The translations under genes were made by a program, and so were the position numbers. From JAYGED01 sp046582565 (GTDB lineage: Bacteria; Pseudomonadota; Alphaproteobacteria; JAAXGF01): a stretch of 12,414 nt of DNA. The stretch is taken from positions 1 to 12,414 of the forward strand of contig JAYGED010000159.1 of the NCBI GenBank assembly GCA_046582565.1. Reading direction: 5' to 3'. Under the pieces are notes generated by a model. It made no database searches. It was given only the letters and a program-made list of their open reading frames with translations, and was not told the origin of the DNA. Shown piece after piece: positions 6,962 through 12,414 of this stretch. Numbering within the stretch: the stretch's first letter is position 1; the number at the start of each line of letters is the position of its first letter.

Positions 6962-7773
6962 CAGACGACGGAAATATCGGGCGCGTCGACCGCCTTCATG
7001 CCGACCACGTGATAGCCGCAATCCACATGATGCACATTACCGGTCACCCCTGACGACAGGTCGCTCAACAGATAGACCGCTGCACCGCCGACCTCGTCGA
7101 TGCGCACATTGCGTTTGAGCGGCGAATTATATTCGTTCCATTTGAGGATATAGCGGAAATCGCTGATCCCCGAGGCGGCCAGGGTCTTGATCGGTCCGGC
7201 CGAGATGGCGTTGACCCGGATGCCTTGGCTGCCGAGGTCGACGGCGAGATAGCGCACGCTCGCCTCCAAGGCCGACTTGGCGACGCCCATGACGTTGTAA
7301 TGGGGCATCACCCGCTCGGCGCCGTAATAGGTCAGGGTCAGCAGGCTGCCGCCGTCTTTCATCAAAGGCACCGCGCGCTGGCAGACTGCCGTGAAGGAAT
7401 AACACGAGATGGTCATGGTGGTGGTGAAGTTGTCAAGGGTGGTGTCGAGATAGAGGCCCTTGAGCTGATCCTTGTCGGAATAGGCGACAGCATGGACGAC
7501 AAAATCGAGCTTTCCCCATTCCTCCCGGATCGCATCGAAGGTCGCGTCCAGGCTGGCCGTGTCGGTCACGTCACAAGGCAGAACCATCGATGAGCCGACT
7601 CTCTCGGCGAGCGGGCGCACGCGCTTGCCCAGGGCATCGCCTTGAAAGGTGAAGGCGAGTTCAGCGCCGTGATCGGCTGCTGCATTGGCAATGCCCCAGG
7701 CGATCGATCGCTCATTGGCGACGCCCATGATAAGGCCTTTCTTGCCGGCCATCAGGGGATTGTCAGCAGTCAT
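6961..7773 (-). CDS. fabI: Enoyl-[acyl-carrier-protein] reductase (NADH), FabI
   Basis: A 270-residue short-chain dehydrogenase-fold enzyme that reduces enoyl-ACP in each round of type II fatty acid elongation; it is the triclosan target. It carries the FabI-type nucleotide-binding segment (GVANERSIAWG), CDVTD, and the catalytic set Y149, Y159 and K166, matching E. coli Y146, Y156 and K163 in the YxGAER...YNVMGxAK context. SAGPIKTLAASGI is also typical. ATG 7773 is chosen because GAGGAA sits four to five bases upstream. In-frame ATGs at 7788 and 7800 lack such a site. The stop overlaps the aroC start (TGATG). The upstream gap to 7872 probably carries its promoter. Confidence 0.97.
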   Translation of the reverse strand: MTADNPLMAGKKGLIMGVANERSIAWGIANAAADHGAELAFTFQGDALGKRVRPLAERVGSSMVLPCDVTDTASLDATFDAIREEWGKLDFVVHAVAYSDKDQLKGLYLDTTLDNFTTTMTISCYSFTAVCQRAVPLMKDGGSLLTLTYYGAERVMPHYNVMGVAKSALEASVRYLAVDLGSQGIRVNAISAGPIKTLAASGISDFRYILKWNEYNSPLKRNVRIDEVGGAAVYLLSDLSSGVTGNVHHVDCGYHVVGMKAVDAPDISVV

Positions 7774-7805
7774 AATTTCCTCGCCCATGTGCAGAATCAA
7801 TTGAT

Positions 7806-7845
7806 TTTGGCATCCTACACAAATGTAGAGTCGGGTAAAGCCAAA
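7806..7845. promoter_or_regulatory. Nested inverted repeats in the fabI upstream region
   Basis: In the 99-base gap between the lipoprotein stop and fabI, TTTGGC (7806-7811) and GCCAAA (7840-7845) flank a smaller inverted repeat, CTACA (7815-7819) and TGTAG (7824-7828). It could be a terminator-like hairpin after the lipoprotein gene or an operator upstream of fabI. It begins 33 bases upstream of the fabI ATG. No clean -35/-10 pair can be fixed; TTTACC with TAGGAT at a 16-base spacing, read leftward, is one weak option. Confidence 0.35.
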
Positions 7846-7872
7846 GCCTCAATCCTGTCGGCGAGGGGACCG

Positions 7873-8349
7873 TCAGTTTACGAAGCGCCAACTCCCGTCC
7901 GGCTCGCGGCAAGCGGTGCCGTAGACATCTTCGGTTTGACCGTCGATGGTCACCGTCGAATGATATTCCCGGCAGGGCTGGCCCGAGGCGGTGGCGTAGG
8001 TATGGGTTGGCGTCAGGCTGCCGGAGTTGCCGCTATCGGGATTGACCCAGCTTGAAGATGCGCCCGTGGGCGCGGTCTCCAGGGTGCTTTGTGCATTGTT
8101 TGCGAGATAGGCTTCGTCGGCCTTGTCGAGGGACCGGCCGACCTCACTGCCAAGCAGACCGCCTAACAGCACACCGGCGCCGATGGCCGCGAGCTGGCCT
8201 GTGCCCGAACCGATCTGGGAGCCGGCCAGGCCGCCCAGGCCGGCGCCGATCAGGGTTCCCAGGGTCTGTTTCTCTCCCTGGTTTGTGACGCAGGCTGATA
8301 GGGACAGCATGGCGCTGAGCGCGACTGCGATAGATGTGGATTTTAACAT
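7873..8349 (-). CDS. Glycine-zipper 2TM / 17-kDa surface antigen-like lipoprotein (RT0821/Lpp0805-type)
   Basis: A 158-residue predicted lipoprotein. Residues 1-19 are a lipoprotein signal ending in the lipobox L17-S18-A19-C20. Residues 31-75 are a glycine-zipper hairpin (G-T-L-I-G-A-G-L-G-G-L-A-G, then G-A-G-V-L-L-G-G-L-L-G). The C-terminus has CREYHSTVTIDG and YGTACREPDGSWRFVN, the outer-membrane antigen domain shared with rickettsial 17-kDa antigen relatives. It is likely anchored in the outer membrane; the function of the family is poorly known. ATG 8349 is preceded by AGAGGA at good distance; the frame is open further upstream, but that extension has no signal peptide. It is divergent from pdxH across a 112-base gap. 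Confidence 0.9.
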   Translation of the reverse strand: MLKSTSIAVALSAMLSLSACVTNQGEKQTLGTLIGAGLGGLAGSQIGSGTGQLAAIGAGVLLGGLLGSEVGRSLDKADEAYLANNAQSTLETAPTGASSSWVNPDSGNSGSLTPTHTYATASGQPCREYHSTVTIDGQTEDVYGTACREPDGSWRFVN

Positions 8350-8412
8350 CGGTTTTCCTCTTGCCTGTTTACAAACTCCCAATGCGATATGGAGAAGCAT
8401 ACACCACTGCCA

Positions 8413-8441
8413 CTGACTTATCCGACGATAGGCATTATATT
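8413..8441 (+). promoter_or_regulatory. Putative sigma-70-type promoter of pdxH
   Basis: CTGACT (8413-8418, four of six matches to TTGACA) and TATATT (8436-8441, five of six matches to TATAAT) are separated by exactly 17 bases. Transcription would start near 8448, leaving a leader of about 14 bases before the pdxH ATG at 8462. That fits the lack of a well-spaced Shine-Dalgarno there, since AGGA at 8457-8460 is only one base from the ATG. Confidence 0.5.
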
Positions 8442-8461
8442 CGAGGCAAGATGTACAGGAC

Positions 8462-9055
8462 ATGAACAGCGAACTTGATAACATCGACCCCATTGCCCTG
8501 TTCGCAGAATGGTACGGCGAGGCGGCGAACTGTGGTCTGAAGGAGTCGAGCGCGGTGACCCTGGCGACCGCTGACGGCCAGGGCCGCCCAACAGCGCGCA
8601 TGGTGCTGCTCAAGGGCTATGACGAACAGGGCTTCGTATTCTACACCAACAGGGAGAGCCGCAAGGGCAACGCCTTAGCGGAAAACCCGTTTGCGGCGCT
8701 GTGCTTCTACTGGCCACCGCTCGGCCGCCAGGTGCGGGTTGAGGGCGCGGTGGAGCCGGTCAGCGACGCCGAGGCCGATGCGTATTTCGCCAGCCGCGCC
8801 AAGCAATCCCAGATCGGCGCTTGGGCATCGGCCCAGTCGCGGCCCCTGGAAAGCCGCTTCGCCTTCGAGAAGGAAGTCGCCCGATACGCCGCCAAATACG
8901 CCTTGGGGACGGTGCCGCGCCCGTCCCATTGGTCTGGCTATCGGATTGCACCTGCGCGTATCGAGTTCTGGAGCGAGGGCGCTTTCCGCCTGCATGATCG
9001 CCGGGTCTTCACGCGCCAGGGCGATGGCTGGTCGACCATGCGGCTGTTTCCGTAA
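8462..9055 (+). CDS. pdxH: Pyridoxamine/pyridoxine 5'-phosphate oxidase
   Basis: A 197-residue FMN enzyme (E. coli 218) that oxidises PNP or PMP to pyridoxal 5'-phosphate, the active vitamin B6 cofactor. FMN-binding residues lie in RMVLLKGYDEQGFVFYTN followed by S-R-K-G. The middle holds QVRVEG and S-x-Q-S-R-P-L. The C-terminus R-L-H-D-R...W...R-L-F-P is the diagnostic PNPOx dimerisation and substrate-binding end. The N-terminus is shorter than in E. coli, as in many alphaproteobacteria. The start is ATG 8462. A four-codon frame (8451-8465) overlaps it by ATGA and has GAGG upstream, but the predicted promoter would exclude that GAGG from the transcript. The transporter gene follows 50 bases downstream in the same direction. 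Confidence 0.96.
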   Translation: MNSELDNIDPIALFAEWYGEAANCGLKESSAVTLATADGQGRPTARMVLLKGYDEQGFVFYTNRESRKGNALAENPFAALCFYWPPLGRQVRVEGAVEPVSDAEADAYFASRAKQSQIGAWASAQSRPLESRFAFEKEVARYAAKYALGTVPRPSHWSGYRIAPARIEFWSEGAFRLHDRRVFTRQGDGWSTMRLFP

Positions 9056-9105
9056 AGCGGTGGGCGGGGGATGATCGACAGGCGAGTATATCTCTGGGCA
9101 AATCC

Positions 9106-10035
9106 ATGACCGATACTGAGCCCGACGCTGCCTCAACAGCGGAGACCGGCCGCCTGATGCGGCTCGCCACCACGGCGTCGGTCGCCGTCGCCCTGATCCT
9201 GATCGTCGTCAAGATGGCGGCCGTCCTGCTTACCGGTTCGATCAGTATTCTCTCCTCGCTGATCGATTCTCTGATGGATGTTCTGGCCTCGGCGATCAAT
9301 CTGTTCGCCGTCCACCACGCCTTGCAGCCGGCTGATGCGGAGCACCGCTTCGGCCACGGCAAGGCCGAGCCCCTGGCCGGGCTGGGCCAGGCGGCCTTCA
9401 TCGCTGGCTCGGCGGTTCTGCTCACCATCGAAGCGGTGCGCCGGTTGTTCGAGCCTCATACGGTGGTTGAAGTCCAGATCGGCATCGCGGTGATGCTGTT
9501 CTCGGTGGTGCTCACGGTCTTGCTGGTGGCGTTTCAGCGCTATGTGGTGCGGCGCACGAACTCCACGGTGATCAGCGCCGATGCGCTGCATTACGAAGGC
9601 GATGTGTTGATCAACGGCAGCGTGATTATCTCCCTTGGTCTGTCTCACTGGCTCGATTGGCAGGCGGCCGACCCGATCTTCGCCATCCTCATTGCCGGCT
9701 ATCTGGTACGCGGCGCCTGGTCGATCGCCCAGAAATCTCTCGACGTGCTGATGGACCGTGAATTCCCCGATGAAGAACGCGCGCAGATCATGGAGATTGC
9801 CATGAGCCATCCGGAAGTCAGCGGCCTGCATGATCTGCGGACCCGCCGCGCCGGCCTGCAACAATTCATCCAAATCCATCTCGAAATGGACGGCTCCAAG
9901 CGTCTCATGGAAGCCCATGAAATTTCTGACGAGGTCGAAGCCTGGATCTGCGAGGCTTATCCCGGCGCCGAGGTGATCATCCATCAAGACCCCCACGGCC
10001 TGGAAGAAAATCACCCGGATTTTACCGGCAGCTGA
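9106..10035 (+). CDS. Cation diffusion facilitator (CDF) family divalent metal exporter, FieF-like
   Basis: A 309-residue inner-membrane metal/proton antiporter with about six transmembrane helices in the N-terminal two thirds and a cytoplasmic ferredoxin-like C-terminal domain from about residue 210. The transport site matches E. coli FieF (YiiP): D54 and D58 in the SLIDSLMDVLAS helix, and H162 and D166 in LHYEGDVLINGS. This D-D-H-D set is associated with Zn, Fe and Cd export. R-F-G-H-G-K-A-E-P-L-A-G-L after helix 2 is the family loop. The C-terminus contains H-D-L-R-T-R-R and a final I-I-H-Q-D-P. The metal cannot be fixed from sequence. No strong Shine-Dalgarno is seen, and co-transcription with pdxH is possible. 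Confidence 0.93.
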   Translation: MTDTEPDAASTAETGRLMRLATTASVAVALILIVVKMAAVLLTGSISILSSLIDSLMDVLASAINLFAVHHALQPADAEHRFGHGKAEPLAGLGQAAFIAGSAVLLTIEAVRRLFEPHTVVEVQIGIAVMLFSVVLTVLLVAFQRYVVRRTNSTVISADALHYEGDVLINGSVIISLGLSHWLDWQAADPIFAILIAGYLVRGAWSIAQKSLDVLMDREFPDEERAQIMEIAMSHPEVSGLHDLRTRRAGLQQFIQIHLEMDGSKRLMEAHEISDEVEAWICEAYPGAEVIIHQDPHGLEENHPDFTGS

Positions 10036-10040
10036 GCATC

Positions 10041-10070
10041 TTTGATTGGCGGCGGTATTCGTTAATCAAA
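10041..10070. terminator. Possible bidirectional terminator between convergent genes
   Basis: TTTGATT (10041-10047) and AATCAAA (10064-10070) form an inverted repeat. With two G-U pairs and the inner CG/CG pairs the stem extends to 11 base pairs around an 8-base loop. It lies between the transporter stop and the toxin stop, which face each other, and just overlaps the toxin 3' end. There is no run of U on either side beyond the stem, so strength is doubtful. Confidence 0.4.
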
Positions 10071-10353
10071 ACGCCTTCGCGGGGTCTTCCCGGCCTAAGA
10101 TGCGAACGATCTGCACACCCTCTTTGTCCATGCGGTAATAAATTGAATGCACGCCGCATATGCTCCGGCGATAGCCTTCTCTAATCTCATCCACGGCGGG
10201 GTACAAATGGGGCTGGTCGGCGATGCTCTGAAACCGCGCGATCAGTCCATCGTAATATTCATCGGCCTTTTGCAGGCCAAAGTTCAAAATGCCGTGTTCA
10301 TAGAGCCTATCGAGGTCGGCAAGCGCCCTGTCACTCAGGCGGTAACTTGCCAC
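10066..10353 (-). CDS. RelE/ParE-family toxin of a type II toxin-antitoxin pair
   Basis: A 95-residue basic protein with the ParE layout: MASYRLSDRALADLDRLYEH (strand 1 and helix 1), a second helix with Q-K-A-D-E-Y-Y-D-G-L, R-F-Q-S-I-A-D-Q-P-H-L-Y-P, then strands containing R-R-S-I-C-G-V-H-S-I-Y-Y-R and V-R-I-L-G-R-E-D-P. ParE toxins poison DNA gyrase whereas RelE toxins cut mRNA; the fold and lack of evident RelE catalytic residues favour ParE. The GTG start at 10353 matches the family N-terminus, has GAGGGG just upstream, and lies inside the antitoxin gene (23-base overlap). The pair looks less GC-rich than its neighbours, consistent with acquisition. Confidence 0.88.
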   Translation of the reverse strand: MASYRLSDRALADLDRLYEHGILNFGLQKADEYYDGLIARFQSIADQPHLYPAVDEIREGYRRSICGVHSIYYRMDKEGVQIVRILGREDPAKAF

Positions 10354-10597
10354 TGCCCCTCAGTCTTTGTTGAACGGCGGCTCTAATATCCTCCGCTGTC
10401 CGGTCACTGATACCGCTTATCTCGCCTTCGATGAGCGCGGCGCTGATGGCTTCGATTTCGACATTTTCGGCTTTGCGTTTTTGCCTTATGAGATCGTTTA
10501 CAAGTTCGCTATTGCTCTTGTACTCGCCCTGAGTTTCGACCTTCCACTTGAGCCATTCACTATTTGGGTCAGTAAATGAGATGCTCTGTCTCGACAT
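10331..10597 (-). CDS. ParD-like ribbon-helix-helix antitoxin
   Basis: An 88-residue protein. Its N-terminus (MSRQSISFTDPNSEWLKWKV, then G-E-Y-K-S-N-S-E-L-V-N-D-L-I-R) fits the ribbon-helix-helix DNA-binding fold of ParD antitoxins: a short beta strand, helix A, and helix B starting at S-N-S-E-L. The charged C-terminal half (about 45-88) would wrap the toxin. It precedes and overlaps the toxin gene, the usual antitoxin-first order. ATG 10597 is chosen for its good Shine-Dalgarno (GAAGGA, six bases upstream); the open frame to a TTG at 10630 would run through the candidate operator. Autoregulation through the palindrome at 10623-10640 is likely. Confidence 0.85.
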   Translation of the reverse strand: MSRQSISFTDPNSEWLKWKVETQGEYKSNSELVNDLIRQKRKAENVEIEAISAALIEGEISGISDRTAEDIRAAVQQRLRGSGKLPPE

Positions 10598-10622
10598 GTT
10601 CGGTCCTTCAAGGAAAATGTAT

Positions 10623-10640
10623 TGGTGCAATATTACACCA
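10623..10640. promoter_or_regulatory. Palindromic candidate operator of the toxin-antitoxin operon
   Basis: TGGTGCAATATTACACCA is an 18-base palindrome with one mismatched pair, centred on AATATT, 26 bases upstream of the antitoxin ATG. Read leftward, weak promoter elements flank it: TTGTGG (10643-10638) as -35 and TACATT (10621-10616) as -10, 16 bases apart. The repressor would sit on the promoter. ParD-type proteins commonly bind such repeats with their toxin and repress their own operon. Confidence 0.65.
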
Positions 10641-10673
10641 CAAGCGCACCATTTTCCCAGTAGAATCTATCGA

Positions 10674-11477
10674 TTACCACTGATCGTGGAAGTGGTGGAC
10701 CGGGCCGTGACCCGCGCCAACATCCAGGCGGTCGGCGGCCTGGAGCGCGGCGGTGACGTAATCCTTCGCACGCCGGGTGGCTTCGGAGACATCGAGGCCC
10801 TGGGCGAGGCCGGCGGTGATGGCGCTCGATAGGGTGCAGCCGGTGCCGTGGGTGTTCTGGGTAGGGATGCGCGGCGCGGTGAAGAGTTCGCCTGTCTCAT
10901 CGCCGCCTGCCATGAGCAGGTCGCTGCTCTCCGGCCCTTCCAGATGGCCGCCCTTGGGCAGCACCCAATCGGCGCCCAGAGCGAGCAACCGCTTGCAGGC
11001 CGCCGCCATTCCGGCTTCATCGGTGAGGGGTTTCTCATCCAGCAACACCGCCGCCTCGGGCAGGTTCGGCGTGACCAGGGTGGCCAGCGGCAGCAGCCGT
11101 TCGCGCAGGGCGTCCACCGCCTCGGGGACGAGCAGGTGGTCGCCGCTCTTGGCCACCATGACCGGATCGAGCACCAGCCTGCTCACTCCATGGCGCTCAA
11201 GGCCCGCCGCCACGGTCTCGATGACTTCGGGCCGGCTCAACATGCCGATCTTCACCGCGTCGATTCGGATGTCATCGAACACCGCATCAATCTGCTGGGC
11301 GATGAATTCGGGCGGCGCATCGTGAATGGCGCGCACTTCCCTGGTGTTCTGGGCGGTCAGGGCGGTAATCACCGAGGCGCCATAGACGCCGAGGGCCGAG
11401 AAGGTCTTGAGGTCGGCCTGAATCCCGGCGCCGCCGCCGCTATCGGACCCGGCAATGGTCAGGGCATTGTAGATCAC
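10674..11477 (-). CDS. thiD: Hydroxymethylpyrimidine/phosphomethylpyrimidine kinase
   Basis: A 267-residue ribokinase-fold enzyme that phosphorylates HMP to HMP-P and then HMP-PP, the pyrimidine half of thiamine. It shows the ThiD N-terminus (A-L-T-I-A-G-S-D-S-G-G-G-A-G-I-Q-A-D), A-V-K-I-G-M-L, D-P-V-M-V-A-K-S-G, T-P-N-L-P-E-A, and the C-terminal anion-hole motif THGTGCTLSSAI with the catalytic-type Cys. The start is GTG 11477, overlapping the thiE stop by four bases (GTGA), so the two are translationally coupled. The length is normal. There is no fused ThiE or TenA domain. Confidence 0.96.
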   Translation of the reverse strand: MIYNALTIAGSDSGGGAGIQADLKTFSALGVYGASVITALTAQNTREVRAIHDAPPEFIAQQIDAVFDDIRIDAVKIGMLSRPEVIETVAAGLERHGVSRLVLDPVMVAKSGDHLLVPEAVDALRERLLPLATLVTPNLPEAAVLLDEKPLTDEAGMAAACKRLLALGADWVLPKGGHLEGPESSDLLMAGGDETGELFTAPRIPTQNTHGTGCTLSSAITAGLAQGLDVSEATRRAKDYVTAALQAADRLDVGAGHGPVHHFHDQW

Positions 11478-12112
11478 GGTTTCGCCTGATCGACGATAGC
11501 GCGGAGATCGGCGGCGGCGGCGCGCGGGTCCTCGGCCGCGCAGACAGCCGAGATCACGGCGATACCCTCGACCCCGGCGGCGATTACCGAGGCTGCGTTG
11601 CCGCGCGTGATTCCAGCGATGGCAACCAGGGGCAGATCAAACAGGGCGGCGATTTCCGCCAGGCCGGCAATGTCGATGGGCGGATTGGGATTGTTCTTGC
11701 TGCTGGTGGCGAACACCCCGCCGATGCTCACGTAATCGACCAGTTCGAGGGGCACGGCCCGCGCTTCATCGAGATTGTGCACCGTTACCCCAATAATCGC
11801 ATTGTCGCCCAACAGCCCGCGGGCGTCGCTCGGGTCCATATCGCTTTGGCCAAGATGCACGCCGTCGGCGCCGGCCGCCAGGACGACATCGACCCGGTCG
11901 TTGATCAACAGCGGAACACCCAGAGGGCCTAGCCGTGCCTTGAGTTCGCGCGCGCTGTCGATCTGGCTGCGGCTGGTGGATGTCTTGTCGCGTAGCTGGA
12001 TCATACCCGCGCCGCCGCGCACCGCCGCCTCGGCGACATCGGCCAGGGGCCGGCCGGCGCAGTGATCAGGGCCGATGACTAGATAGAGCGAAAGATCGAA
12101 GGTTTGACGCAT
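11474..12112 (-). CDS. thiE: Thiamine-phosphate synthase
   Basis: A 212-residue TIM-barrel enzyme that joins HMP-PP and thiazole phosphate to give thiamine phosphate. Recognisable elements in order: G-G-A-G-M-I-Q-L-R-D-K, L-L-I-N-D-R-V-D, G-A-D-G-V-H-L-G-Q-S-D-M, I-G-V-T-V-H-N, Y-V-S-I-G-G-V-F-A-T-S-S-K, and V-A-I-A-G-I near the phosphate site. G-G-V-F-A-T-S-S-K replaces the more common G-P-x-F-x-T-x-T-K, a variant I associate with alphaproteobacterial ThiE. ATG 12112 lies 12 bases after the dehydrogenase stop, so the three leftward genes probably form one operon. No TPP riboswitch can fit in that gap; one could only lie upstream, beyond the window. Confidence 0.95.
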   Translation of the reverse strand: MRQTFDLSLYLVIGPDHCAGRPLADVAEAAVRGGAGMIQLRDKTSTSRSQIDSARELKARLGPLGVPLLINDRVDVVLAAGADGVHLGQSDMDPSDARGLLGDNAIIGVTVHNLDEARAVPLELVDYVSIGGVFATSSKNNPNPPIDIAGLAEIAALFDLPLVAIAGITRGNAASVIAAGVEGIAVISAVCAAEDPRAAAADLRAIVDQAKP

Positions 12113-12124
12113 ACATTGCCGCCC

Positions 12125-12414
12125 TTAATAGCGGTCGATGACAGGGATACCGATGGTGGCAAAGTCTTCCATAGTGGCGAGCACATCACCGACCTCTTCC
12201 AAAGCCAGGGTGCTGGTCACCAAATCACCCGGCGACAGCTTGCCGGCGGAGATCATGGCGAGCATGGCGTCATAGCGCGCTGCCGGCATGCCCTGGGTGC
12301 CGATTATCATTAACTCATGCTCCGCGATGATGTCGATGGGCACCGGGATGTCGCCCCGCTCGGCGGAACTGGTCATGCCGATTTGCAGATGACGCCCGCG
12401 CCGCCGCAAGCCGG
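12125..12414 (-). CDS. Zinc-type alcohol dehydrogenase (MDR family), C-terminal part, cut by window edge
   Basis: The frame is open to the window edge, giving 95 C-terminal residues. It starts inside the nucleotide-binding domain at L-R-R-R-G-R-H-L-Q-I-G-M, the strand after the cofactor site in medium-chain dehydrogenases. It continues with I-I-A-E-H-E-L-M-I-I-G-T-Q-G, a helix with M-L-A-M-I-S-A-G-K-L, and L-V-T-S-T-L-A-L-E-E-V-G-D-V-L-A, the segment that closes the catalytic domain. Zinc ligands and the GxGxxG turn lie outside the window, so substrate and cofactor are unknown. It is the first visible gene of the leftward thiE-thiD run. No direct link to thiamine synthesis is evident. Confidence 0.85.
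   Translation of the reverse strand, partial: GLRRRGRHLQIGMTSSAERGDIPVPIDIIAEHELMIIGTQGMPAARYDAMLAMISAGKLSPGDLVTSTLALEEVGDVLATMEDFATIGIPVIDRY

Noticed and set aside
5891..7012. 373-residue open frame on the plus strand
   Set aside because: It is antisense to aroC, whose protein matches chorismate synthase throughout. The composition is that of a GC-rich shadow frame.
8365..8374. Short palindrome GTTTACAAAC between the lipoprotein gene and pdxH
   Set aside because: Ten bases with a non-symmetric centre can arise by chance, and it matches no operator I can name.
9133..10014. 293-residue open frame on the minus strand
   Set aside because: It is antisense to the cation transporter and is histidine/aspartate-rich in the way of a reverse-frame shadow.
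12113..12124. Possible TPP riboswitch before thiE-thiD
   Set aside because: Only 12 bases separate thiE from the upstream gene, and no thi-box-like sequence was seen in the window.

Overview
The window is a dense, GC-rich stretch of bacterial chromosome. Gene content and order point to an alphaproteobacterium: HDAC-like/xseB/ispA/tlyA/rRNA methyltransferase on one strand, then fabI-aroC facing it, next to pdxH and a 17-kDa-antigen-type lipoprotein. Genes overlap by 1 to 8 bases or sit a few bases apart, and several start with TTG or GTG. All calls come from reading the sequence; no database search was run.

Layout. The first 68 bases, read leftward, look like the start of an IS630-family transposase cut by the window edge. 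About 200 AT-richer bases follow, ending in a 17-bp tandem duplication at the start of the first full gene. Rightward from 278 to 5489 runs one operon-like block: FAD-dependent amino-acid/amine oxidase, HDAC-like deacetylase, xseB, ispA (prenyl diphosphate synthase), tlyA and an RlmD-like 23S rRNA uridine methyltransferase. It converges with a leftward block (7773 to 5496): fabI, aroC and a small acidic protein. Upstream of fabI is a glycine-zipper lipoprotein, divergent from pdxH, which is followed by a cation diffusion facilitator. From 10066 to the right edge everything reads leftward: a ParE/ParD-type toxin-antitoxin pair with a palindromic candidate operator, thiD, thiE and the C-terminal part of a zinc-type alcohol dehydrogenase.

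Functionally this is mostly core metabolism: isoprenoid precursor elongation (IspA), fatty acid elongation (FabI), chorismate (AroC), PLP (PdxH), thiamine (ThiD, ThiE), rRNA modification (TlyA, RlmD-like) and DNA repair (XseB). Accessory pieces are the IS630 fragment and the toxin-antitoxin pair. No clear new multi-gene system is present. The points most worth a second look are the absence of dxs between ispA and tlyA, the small acidic protein with a degenerate J-domain-like end, the toxin-antitoxin operator, and the duplicated start region of the first oxidase gene.
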